A stretch of DNA of 64,000 bases from Turritopsis dohrnii (lineage: Eukaryota > Cnidaria > Hydrozoa > Anthoathecata > Oceaniidae): assembly GCA_027922465.2 (NCBI GenBank), contig BQMF02000328.1, forward strand, positions 124,001-188,000. Reading direction: 5' to 3'. Below the pieces are notes generated by a model. The model worked only from the letters and a program-made list of their open reading frames with translations, made no database searches and was not told where the DNA came from. This document shows, one piece after another, positions 54,596-64,000 of this stretch. A program made the translations under genes and the position numbers. Numbering within the stretch: the first letter of the stretch is position 1; every line of letters begins with the position of its first letter.

Positions 54596-54716
54596 CCCAG
54601 TGGGCAAATTTGTAGAAAAATCTCTGCAAAGGAGTGCATTTCTATAGAATAATATACACTATTTCAATAAAAATGCTCTTTGCCGCAGTGATACTTTGAC
54701 GATTTTGCCCAATGGG
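54596..54716 (+). mobile_element. HP hairpin MITE, copy 23, TT target duplication
   Basis: CCCAGTGGGCAAATTTGTAG at the left, CAAAGGAGTGCATTTCTATA and CAATAAAAATGCTCTTTGCC inside, GCCCAATGGG at the right; TT on both sides. Confidence 0.85.
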
Positions 54717-55424
54717 TTTAGTATTCAGCAGCTAGTTTGATTTTCGACATGGATACAATGAATCTCTGGGATCGAGATATGTATGCCAATATGAACAATT
54801 ACTTCTTTTCCTGGTGAAAAATCTCTGTTGCTATGAATAGAAAATGTCTTTCTAGAAAAAAAATTAGGCTTATCATTGATTCTTCCTGTGACACGAGATC
54901 AATGATTGCGATAAGTAATAAGTAGTTTTTCTTCTGGTCTTATGAGGTCTCTTCCGTTTTTTTATGATTTAGATTTCATGAGGATTGTATATTTATGCAC
55001 CATGTGTTCAACTGACGCCATTATTGATTTTTATCACTTAACTGAAGAATGGCGGGAAATTCGATCTTCCGAAGAGATTAAGCAAGAGCTTTGAAAAGAT
55101 GGCAAGTTATCGGTATGAAGTTTAATCAGCGTGTGCGCTTTAGTTTTTAGCGGGAAGATATGCCGTTTCAATAAAAGTACCTAGGTAGAATTTTTCAAGA
55201 ATTCATAATGGCAACAAGAGAAAATAAAAGGTTAACAAATATTTCACTACGACAAAATACCATGTTCTCACATACAAACATAAATATATTTAATTTACAG
55301 ATCTTTATTTTATAACAGAAATATGTATACCCGGTTTCGCGCAGTCCCACGTCATTACAAAGTATATATGTGATATAGATAATGATTCCAGCGTTACATT
55401 TTCCAATAGAATATTTAACGGAGA

Positions 55425-55535
55425 CCCAGTGGGCAAATTGTTGAAAAGTCACTGCGAAGGAGAATATATCTATTGAAATATACACACTATTTCAATAAAA
55501 AGGCTCTTCATTGCAGTGATTTTTAAAAAGGTTTA
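55425..55535 (+). mobile_element. HP hairpin MITE, copy 24, right end truncated
   Basis: CCCAGTGGGCAAATTGTTG at the left, GTCACTGCGAAGGAGAATAT and ACACTATTTCAATAAAAAGG inside. Confidence 0.8.
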
Positions 55536-55861
55536 CGATGTTGAACGGAATCCTATGGTAGATGCAAAAAAAGAGTGAATAATTGTTAAGTGGCCTAGTT
55601 TGTATAAAAATGTGTCATTCTTATAAATGTTTACGTGGTATGCTCTACTCACTGGCCGAAACCTTCAAAAATCTGTAAAATTCTTTGGGACAGATTTCAA
55701 AGGTTTATTTCATGAATTTTTTAAATTTTTCAAAAAATAAAAAGTTAATTTGATTCTTGAGTAATGTATTAACAACAGTGTTATAGGAACACGAAAACAC
55801 GAAATATGGACCATCCAGGAACGCTTGTTTTTAGAAAGCTGTTCGCCATTTAAAGAATAAT

Positions 55862-55984
55862 CCCAGCGGACAAAATCGTCCAAAAAGAGTCACTGCAATG
55901 AAGAGCATTCTTATTGAAATAACGTGTATATTTCTACAGAAATGCACTCCTTCGTAGTGATTTCCAACTAATTTGCACACTGGG
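55862..55984 (-). mobile_element. HP hairpin MITE, copy 25
   Basis: CCCAGCGGACAAAATCGTCC at the left, CAATGAAGAGCATTCTTATT and ATGCACTCCTTCGTAGTG inside, TTTGCACACTGGG at the right. Confidence 0.85.
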
Positions 55985-56707
55985 AATCACAAGGATATGG
56001 CTTCAAGACTTTTACGAGTTAATGAAATGCTGACTTTACCACATGGGGATACCGCACATGATCCTAGCAACAACACACAGCGCCATCTCTATTGACAAAC
56101 ACAAAGCGTGTGGCAGAAGAAAGTTGTTTTCTCACAACGAAATCTAATTTTTATCTTGATATAGATCCTTAATAATAACCCAAAATAAATATTTTCAATT
56201 TTTCATGTCTTTCTCTTTTATAAAAAATCACCTTTGATCATACCGTTTAAGAAGACCCTTTCCACGTTATATAAATTTTTTCGCTTATCATTGATAGTCA
56301 TCTTGACATTAGAAAAACGTTTCAATTCAGATGTTCCCATTTAAAATAACTATTTCGTAACTATTTTAATGGCTGGAGTTTGTTTAGTGCCAGCTTCATA
56401 ACTGCTGCGGTCTGCTGTTATTAATATCTGTCTCTCGTTTTCTAGCATAAGAACATTCCAAATTGTAAACCAGTTTGCTCTTGATTCCGTCAATAAACAC
56501 TGCACGGCAAAACGTTTATTTTCACGAAGATATAGTCAAGTAACAGAGTCTCCAAGTATCTGGATGGATTCTAAGGGCGTATTGTTATGAGTGAAGCTTG
56601 GGTTTGAAATGTGAGATGCAGTCCATACCAGAAATCTGTTGATCACATTTTTTGGGCGCTAGTTCGACAAGTTTACAAGAAGACGTCTGTTTTTTCGAGT
56701 TCGACTT

Positions 56708-57184
56708 CTATAATTTAGTTTGGATCCATTTTATATATTGTCCGTATGTGTAGTTTTTTAGTTTGTTGTGTACCTTGAGTTTGTGTATCTTCCGTTTGAT
56801 TTTAGCTTTCCACCATTTTTTTGTGAATTTCTTGTGTCTCCTTCTTTTTATCAATTGTTTATTCGTAACTGCGACACCTGGGTTGGGATCGTCTCGCATC
56901 ACATTTGACTTTGGTCTAGCATTTTTACTTCCATCCTTAAATCTGTTCATAAACAGGTTGTAAAACAAGTCAGCACTGGTGGTGTCTGGTTCCTTTGTAA
57001 TCGCTTTTGTGACTGGTGGTTCATTCGTGTTTTGGAAATTTCCAATCATTTCTTCCAATACGTTCCTGGTCGAATACACATATTGTTTTGTAGTTGGAGT
57101 AATGTTAATTGGTCCTGCTCTGACCAGACGCTGCCAGATTATTACGACTAAAACGCCTTTCAAAACTTCCATAGATAAAAACAT
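56708..57184 (-). CDS. Secreted or signal-anchored protein with strongly cationic Trp-containing C-terminus, 158 residues
   Basis: Start chosen at the first ATG in the frame (57184). It gives MFLSMEVLKGVLVVIIWQ, a signal-peptide-like hydrophobic stretch, then RLVRAG as a plausible cleavage region. The middle is polar with T/N/P-rich sequence and two acidic stretches. The last about 50 residues are extremely basic: KRRRHKKFTKKWWKAKIKR, then KIHKLKVHNKLKNY. No cysteines are visible. A minus-strand acceptor-like AATAAAACAG near 57240 suggests a 5' UTR intron. I recognise no family. The layout (signal, propiece, dibasic sites, cationic amphipathic tail with a WW pair) fits a host-defence peptide precursor, but that is inference; a single-pass signal-anchor protein with a basic tail is the alternative. 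Confidence 0.6.
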   Translation of the reverse strand: MFLSMEVLKGVLVVIIWQRLVRAGPINITPTTKQYVYSTRNVLEEMIGNFQNTNEPPVTKAITKEPDTTSADLFYNLFMNRFKDGSKNARPKSNVMRDDPNPGVAVTNKQLIKRRRHKKFTKKWWKAKIKRKIHKLKVHNKLKNYTYGQYIKWIQTKL

Positions 57185-57211
57185 TGTCAGTACTTGTAGG
57201 TTCTCAGCCAA

Positions 57212-59907
57212 AATGGCTGATTTTGATTCTGTTTTATTAAAATAATGTTATTAACAGCAATATAATCCCAACCTTTTTCCACAACGATCATTGATTTTAT
57301 CAAAAACAATCCATGTATCTTTATCTTCCGTCAAAAAATCGTTTTAGCTACTATTGTCCTTTCATCAAAGAAAAAAAACAAAGTCTTTTCGTCTGCTCGC
57401 GTTTTTTCAAATCGATAGTTAAAGGATTGCACCAAGTTGTTCCAATCCTGATCCACGTGTCTTGATTATTTCCTAGATACAGTGGATACAGATTAGGATA
57501 ACACACGATGATGATTCTAAATTCAAAATAAGATTTTACAAAGACAATTTCTGATTTAATGAAACACATATAACTGCTATGGTTATATTGACCAATTTGC
57601 GATCATTATAAGATAAAACTAACAGGCGGCATAACTTTTTAAAATTAAAAAATGACGTGTGACACACAGAATAGAATGTCATGAAACCGACTTATTAGGT
57701 CGTGTAAATTTCACTTCTCTTCTGATACAAAGGTTGTCTTTAACGCTTCACGTCTTTCAGTAAACTCGCTGACGTCTCATAAGCCTGTGTATGTAAGAAG
57801 TGTATGCATATATATACCTTTGCTAGACGGATTAATTGTTAAAATTGATGAGGTATACCCTCTATTATAGTTGTGACAAAAGCGAAATCTTTAATTATGT
57901 TTCATGACAAATCAATGAATGATTTTTGATGTTAATAATATTAAAATAAATTCCAGAGTCCAATATGGTAGTTTAAGCTTTGAACTGTTTTGTGAATTTA
58001 CATTATTGACTGTAACGATGGAAATAACTTTAGTTAAAGTCAACAAATCACTAAGTAAACAGGCAAAAAATATAAACAAAAATTTCTAGAAAGGCTTCAT
58101 CACACTTTTGTGTCTAGACATTACCTATCAGATGAATGAACTAGCTGAGTGCTCAATCATGACAAAAACGAGAAACTTCAACGTAGATTTTACGTCAGAA
58201 TAAACATGGTTTAAATCGCTCAAATTCGAACAGAATGTGTGAGCTTATGGATAATATATGAAGCAATATGTTTATGACAAATTGCAATGAATTAATTAAT
58301 TGTCGCAAGTATTAAGTCTGAATTAATCGGAACTTTACGACAAGTACTTTTTTATCGTCTCGTCGTAACTTGTAATCATATTTAGCGCTATCATAAGATA
58401 ATTACATACTAATTTTCGGCACGAGACATACACTGGAAGCCGGTTTACTTTAGAATGTGTGCCGGACGTATAAAGAACTTTACTGAAGTGGAAGAAAACG
58501 CGAGTTTATAAACACAGTAAAAATTAATTGATTTCCATGAATCACAAACAACACTAAAATCTTTTCAAATCTTTTGATGAAAGCCGAACACAGGAAAAGG
58601 CCTTATCGTCAGGTTACAAGTTTCTGTGAAGCGGCAACAGTTATTTTTTCGCTGTTATTTTGTTTTGATATTCAGTCAGGGATTTTATGTTTCTCGTATT
58701 TTATAAGGTGTCTATTTCATTAAAATTGAACAATAGAAAAAGTTTGATTTTTCTCTTTGAGTTTTTTTTTTTGGTTGAAGATTTATACATTCATACATTC
58801 CAATTTCTCCCCAGTGATACGATTTCCTATTGGTGGCTTCAATATGAAACTAGCTTCTGTAAATCCATACATGCCCCTCGCTGTATAATGTATGTTAAAA
58901 CATTATGATTAGGATAAAATACTATCCAAATCATTCCTTAAAGGATTTCAACGTGATTACTAACGATTAAGAATGAGCACACATTGATTGTGACACACAA
59001 TACACAAGTTAAGAAGAAATTTAGTCTACTGAAGCAGCATAAAATGTTTGTAAGTGAAATTTATTTTTAAGTGAAAATAAGAAGTAAAAAAAGTTAAAAA
59101 AAACATCAACAGATATTGAATAACAAACATCGAACTACTTATTTCATTATTTAATTGTTTGACTTTTAATGAAAAGGCCAAGGTGCAAAATTTAAAAAAC
59201 ACTAAATTTATGAATATTCTAAATGTGGTATTAGCAGAGCCATGATGCATTTTGATCTCCTTTTAAATAGAGGAAGGATCCACATCTGCGCACAGTATGT
59301 TTCTTTCCTGTGGGTTTTAATTGGATTTGTTTACAAACCTTTTTTTTTTTAATTTACACGTGAATCACGTATGATATCTGAAGAAAAATAGTTTAAAAAA
59401 AAGGATCGCTTAGTAAGATGGTTTATTAATTTCGATTAATTCTCATCCAAAACATATGAATTGGCAAAAATTTTACAATCAAAATCAAAACGAAGAAATT
59501 AAGTAAACACATATAAGAATATTCTGTTATTTATTATAGTGTTAGAACAACACAGCATCTCACTGTCACCAAGATGTAAAAATAATACATTATGACATTA
59601 TAAGGTCCGAGCAGCAGATTGGTTGTAAAAAAGTAACAGAAATTCTTTCAATTATTTGCTGCATTTTGGTGTCAAATAGCTCAGTATGGCAATATTCATT
59701 TCGCGTTTACCATTAAAGTTAATAATTATCTAAAATTTCTCCCATCGTAGAAAATGCTATGGAATTAGCTATATACCAGACATTCAGAATTTTATTGATT
59801 TTTAGGGGGATATGAGTCAAATACTTTTCTTTTTCCACTTAATTTACACAGTGACAGAATCGCGACTCCTTAATCGCTCGAATTTTCGATTATAAACTTT
59901 CATCGGT
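57212..59907. other. AT-rich intergenic sequence, nothing recognised
   Basis: Only short open frames with low-complexity composition; no TIR element or coding exon found. Confidence 0.4.
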
Positions 59908-60024
59908 CCCCAGTGGACAAATTTGTTGGAAATCGCTGCGAAGGAGTACACTTCAGTAGAAATATACGCGCTACAATGAAAATACTCTTCGTTGTAGTGA
60001 TTTTTATGACGATTTAGACCACTG
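59908..60024 (+). mobile_element. HP hairpin MITE, copy 26
   Basis: CCCAGTGGACAAATTTGTTG at the left, GCTGCGAAGGAGTACACTTC and AAAATACTCTTCGTTGTAG inside, GACCACTGAG at the right. Confidence 0.8.
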
Positions 60025-60090
60025 AGTTGAGTTATGGAAAATTCACTTGATTTAGATTGAGGTTACCATATTATTTCTTCATGCCATACA

Positions 60091-60241
60091 CAGTGGAGTG
60101 TACTACTTGTGGAGGAGAGCATTTACATAATTTGTGAATTCAACTTATATTACCAATGGGATTATATGAACGTTTTTCTTTTATGGTTCAATTGCTTACA
60201 CTCTCCTACACAAGTTAAGACTAGCTTCTAGATTCGCCACT
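60091..60241 (-). mobile_element. hAT-like MITE, third copy, opposite orientation
   Basis: CAGTGGAGTG at the left, ACGTTTTTCTTTTATGGTT and CACTCTCCTACACAAGTT inside, CTAGATTCGCCACT at the right: the reverse complement order of the 19835 copy. Confidence 0.7.
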
Positions 60242-61141
60242 AATACATCATCTTTACTTATGTCGTGTTTTAAAAGGAAGAACAACATAGTGCCTTATAA
60301 ACAAATAAAGCGAATGACGAAGAAAAAATACTCAAGTTATCTTATTCCTTTACTAAAACTCTTTTGGGCATTATTTCCCCACACATAAAGAAAAGTCGTT
60401 TCACCAGAGAATCACAAAATCAAAAAGAGCGGTTACTCTTCTTAATTTCAAATATTCGTCTCCACTTGCGAATCTTCCCCAATCCAATGACATATTGAAA
60501 ACGTTATATTGTAGACCATGAATCACACAAATAAAACTACATTTCTTGCATTGCACTAAGTCTCTGACACAAGGCAATCTTCAAATACTAACACATCATT
60601 TAGAGTTTCGAGTGGATTTGCATAATAAACAGCACACAACCTAATTACCAGTCTTCTTATGTTAGTCACCAGTCTTCTTTTTTGACATTTCATACATTTT
60701 CAAATAAACGACCTTTCTTTGTTAGACTCTGTTATCTCTAGTGTGAGGTTATTCAAAAAAAAACTAACTTCCAAACGTTTACAGTTAATCTTCGAAGTAA
60801 CCCCACTGTTTTGAAAATAGACTTTTCAAAGGCTCCCGCGTCATTTAACATGACAGAGTAATTACATATATGATTCTACAAGCCGTAGGAGATTGTACTC
60901 TAAAATATGTTGTTTTCCGTTGTTGTAATTCAATCTTCTGCAACGAAAAGCATCCGCACTAGTGATATATGCTTAGTGTATTCTACCTTTTACTTTATAC
61001 TTTGATTTTTATACGTTTTTTATTTTAAGACACGAGGATCCGATGACCTTATAAGTACAAGAAAAAGATGCAATGAATAAATTCTTTCAAATGTGGTCTT
61101 CAGTTGTATACTCCCAAGCAAGATCCGTATAAAATCATATA

Positions 61142-61189
61142 CAGTAGAATCCCGATGAAATCCGGTTCGAGTTATCGGGATTCTACTGT
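61142..61189. mobile_element. 48-bp pogo/Tigger-like micro-MITE
   Basis: CAGTAGAATCCCGAT faces ATCGGGATTCTACTG around an 18-bp loop; TA at both sides. The whole element is one hairpin. Confidence 0.8.
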
Positions 61190-63758
61190 ATTGGCAAGCG
61201 ACCCTCTTCATTTTGTCATGCAAGAACCAGAATAAAAAAATACTTCGTTACCAGACCCTTTGTTCGGTGTCAACCCCCTTCCTTGTAAAACAAAATGTTC
61301 AGTATTGTGTCAAATCTTGTTTAACTTCATTATCACCATTAAACTCTGAACCTTTGTTTATTTTCAAACGTAACTTTTTACTGCAATTCTAACACTTGAT
61401 CAATTTTCAAAGATTCTAACACTATTATCGGACAAACATTGACACGCTGTCAGTGTTTGCAGTCTGTAACCTTAACAAAACTTTATCAAAACCAGACACA
61501 CACACACATATATATATGTATTTTATGCATATGCAAATAAAATCCTAAGGGTGTATCGAAATTATCCCAAATCATACCTATATTTCAGCTAGCATTTTCG
61601 TTTTATTTTTATTTTTTCCTCTTTTTTTATTTTCTGTATTTCTTTCCGAATATATTTGCTCTGCTATTATTGTGTTTTTTTTTCTTTTTGTTTTTTCCGA
61701 CATTTTCATGAAATAGATAGACATTAACAAAACAACAGCGCGCATTTGTCTTAGCTTGCCGATAATACCTTTTTGAAAAGTAGAAAAGCTACTAGCCATT
61801 GGCGCCAAAATTCCATGAAGCACTTACGCTACTTTTTCGAGAACATCTTCACTACTGAGATGCAATTATTGCAATCAACTTTGTTATTAATTAGATCGTG
61901 CATTTCATCTTCTTCGTTCTTCTTGTAAAATGACATACGTTACTTGCACTTAGCTAGAAAGTAATGGCACCGCATGTTCTCATAACTCTCCTCCGGAGAA
62001 GTCTTCGCAAGTTCCGTCACGTTTATATTGTTGTTAATACTCATGGGATAACTATGTTCAACCCGAACGATGGAGAGCAAAAGAAAATTCATTGTGACGC
62101 AGTGAAGAAATTGTGATAGTCAATATTTTTATTAAAAAATGACAGAATAGAAAAGTTGGTTGTTTTCCTTCAAAATATTTAGTTATTATGCTATTTCTTT
62201 GCCCTCACCGCGTGGAAGTGCTCAACAAACAAGATGAGGTCAGTGAGTAAACATAACACTCACAAATACCCACATACCTATCATAAGTCACACTAAAGAT
62301 GCATATCATCTCACGCGGGATGACCTCCCTTTTTGCGGTTTGATATACAGGGTTTTTTCTTTTAAAAAAAAAAGCAAACCAAGGTCGCACATTAGTAATG
62401 TTGCTTAAGAAAATAGATACCATTTTTTGTAGTAATGTTGCATTAATTGCTAAAATTTATATTTCCAGTCTCGAAAACCTTTCTATATGTATAAATTGTT
62501 TAATGAAAGTATCTAAGAGCATTCAAATTACTTCATAGAGAGTACAACCTAGCACTGCAACCTAGTGTAACAAATGTGCTGTAGCTATGCTATGCATCAT
62601 TTCAACATTTCGTGTTGCTAATTTATCTAAGATTCTGGTAGTACTGTTGCTTAACTTTTTGAGAAAATGAACTAGCTTTGCTTATAAACTGGTTGCTTTA
62701 TAAAAAAAAAAACCGTGTACATGCCAATAAAGAATTATTAGATCGAAAGAAAAATGTATTTAAGAAGAAGAAGAAGAAGAAGAGGAAGAAAAATAAATAA
62801 ATACGACACTTAATGTTTGTATTGGCTGAATAATACAAGACTTTGCATGCCTCTGAATCAACTACGCAAAGCATTACTGCCTATGCTAGAGCGCAAATAA
62901 TTTGTATCATATTTCGGCTAAATTTAATCTGAAAGTTGAGTTAGACCACTCGATAGCCACGCCATATCAATTGATTTTGATCCCTTATTATTATTATTAT
63001 TATACTGAAAATTTTTTAAGAATATTGGAAAAGACAAAATCAGAAATCAGAAACTTGTAAAATTTGCACAAATAAAAAACAATTAAAAAAAACATACAAA
63101 ATTGCACATGAGAAGGCGAACCCTGGTCATGTTTCCAATAATTATAATTAGCTCTTAAGACTTACATAAAAACATCCGAAGTGAAAACAAATGGTAGCTG
63201 CATTTACCATTTGCAAAATCTTCACATTGTCATTATGAACAGCTCAAATTTGTGTTTTTGAACTGCAATCTGAGGTCGCCTTTATACATTTCAAAATGCA
63301 ATAATCTCCCGTTAAAGTAGCTCTTAATTGTTTTTAATTAATCCTTAATTCGTAAACTTTGTGACGTCAGAGAGTTGCAATTTTATCGTATTGTTCGAAG
63401 GATAAACCGGATTTATAATAGATTGTTACAACATAGAGTAATCAATTCAGCTAATTCATTTGTCCAGTGTTGAAGGTGTGAACTCTTGTAAATCCCTCTT
63501 GAGTATACAGCAAATATTTACTCACCTTTTGCGTGTATTACCCAAAACATGAATGGATGTCAGCATGTAAATGAAATTTGAATCGAGTGACTCTCAAGTA
63601 AACACGTTGAATTATTATAACGTATAAACAAATAATTCATTGCTATCGATCATCAACGTCAACGAGAAGTTTATACAGACCACAAAATACAGATGTTTGT
63701 TCTAATTCTCCAATATTTTTATTATAAAAGGTGGTGTAGTGGCATTGAGTGCCTTATA
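61190..63758. other. AT-rich intergenic sequence with microsatellites
   Basis: (CA)n(TA)n near 61495-61518, (GAA)n at 62764-62790 and (ATT)n at 62985-63003. No gene or TIR element recognised. Confidence 0.5.
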
Positions 63759-63915
63759 CAGTAAACTCTCTCGAATTCGATCATCGAAGGGACTGACAAA
63801 AACGTTCGATTTATAGAAAGTTCGAATTAGGGAGGTTCATTCACAAAGAAATGATAGGTGAAGGAACCATGAAATTCGTTCGAATTAGAGAAAGTTCGAA
63901 TTGTGGAGGTTGTAT
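63759..63915. mobile_element. pogo/Tigger-like MITE, right end decayed
   Basis: TACAGTAAACTCTCTCGAAT at the left; repeated GTTCGAATTAGRGARG motifs and TTCGAATTGTGGAGG at the right. The layout (repeated short motifs after a CAGT end) matches the element at 11137 with a different motif. Confidence 0.65.
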
Positions 63916-64000
63916 GTTATTTTCTAGCTTCAATCCCGTTGATCTCAATATCTTAGTCTAATGCACTTTATCTATTAACTCCTATCAGCAAGTTAGAACC

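Noticed and set aside
61578..61823. 81-codon minus frame rich in Lys/Glu/Asn
   Set aside because: Low-complexity A/T-rich sequence; no splice sites or homology recognised.
62985..63003. (ATT)n considered as a third LINE tail
   Set aside because: The preceding bases do not match the conserved GAAATATACC block of the other two tails.
1..64000. CRISPR arrays, operons, ribosome binding sites or prophage
   Set aside because: No such structure; introns and element types show the DNA is eukaryotic.

Overview
The window is AT-rich, intron-bearing metazoan DNA. Spliceosomal GT-AG introns, secreted PAN/Apple, fibrinogen-related and discoidin-like domains, Helitrons, a LINE and PIF/Harbinger, hAT-, Tc1/pogo- and MULE-like elements point to a marine invertebrate, most likely a cnidarian. 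That placement is inference from domain combinations and repeat style; no marker gene fixes it.

Genes are sparse. (1) 5.05-9.7 kb holds two inverted, head-to-head PAN + fibrinogen-related + discoidin-like pseudogenes, with an extra promoter/first-exon tandem duplication between them. (2) 15.55-21.57 kb, plus strand: a three-exon gene for a 65-residue secreted acidic peptide, assembled here from splice sites and reading phase. (3) 23.2-25.14 kb, minus strand: an intact-looking four-exon gene for a 271-residue secreted PAN + EGF-like + discoidin-like protein. (4) 43.6-44.8 kb, plus strand: an uninterrupted 409-residue helical/coiled-coil protein with one central hydrophobic segment. (5) 56.7-57.2 kb, minus strand: a signal-bearing protein with a very basic, Trp-containing C-terminus.

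Most of the rest is mobile DNA. A 5'-truncated LINE lies at 2.0-4.64 kb. A hairpin MITE family (called HP here, about 120 bp, CCCAGTGGGC ends) has 26 copies from 9.8 kb to 60 kb. A palindromic family has 9-10 bp target duplications (MULE-like). Three different Harbinger-derived deletion elements still carry remnants of the transposase N-terminus (27.7, 33.3, 34.7 kb). A head-to-tail array of three non-autonomous Helitrons fills 36.7-39.5 kb, and a related unit at 45.9-47.3 kb carries an antisense reverse-transcriptase fragment. A second, unclassified head-to-tail array of three units ending in a short hairpin fills 27.5-32.2 kb. Many other terminal-inverted-repeat elements are listed with their target duplications where visible.

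No operon-like or functional clustering of the genes is evident. Several genes are shaped by the mobile DNA: HP copies sit in introns of the two multi-exon genes and just upstream of the 409-residue gene, and an 807-bp foldback element splits one pseudogene. The stretches 57.2-59.9 kb and 61.2-63.7 kb hold only simple repeats as far as I can see.
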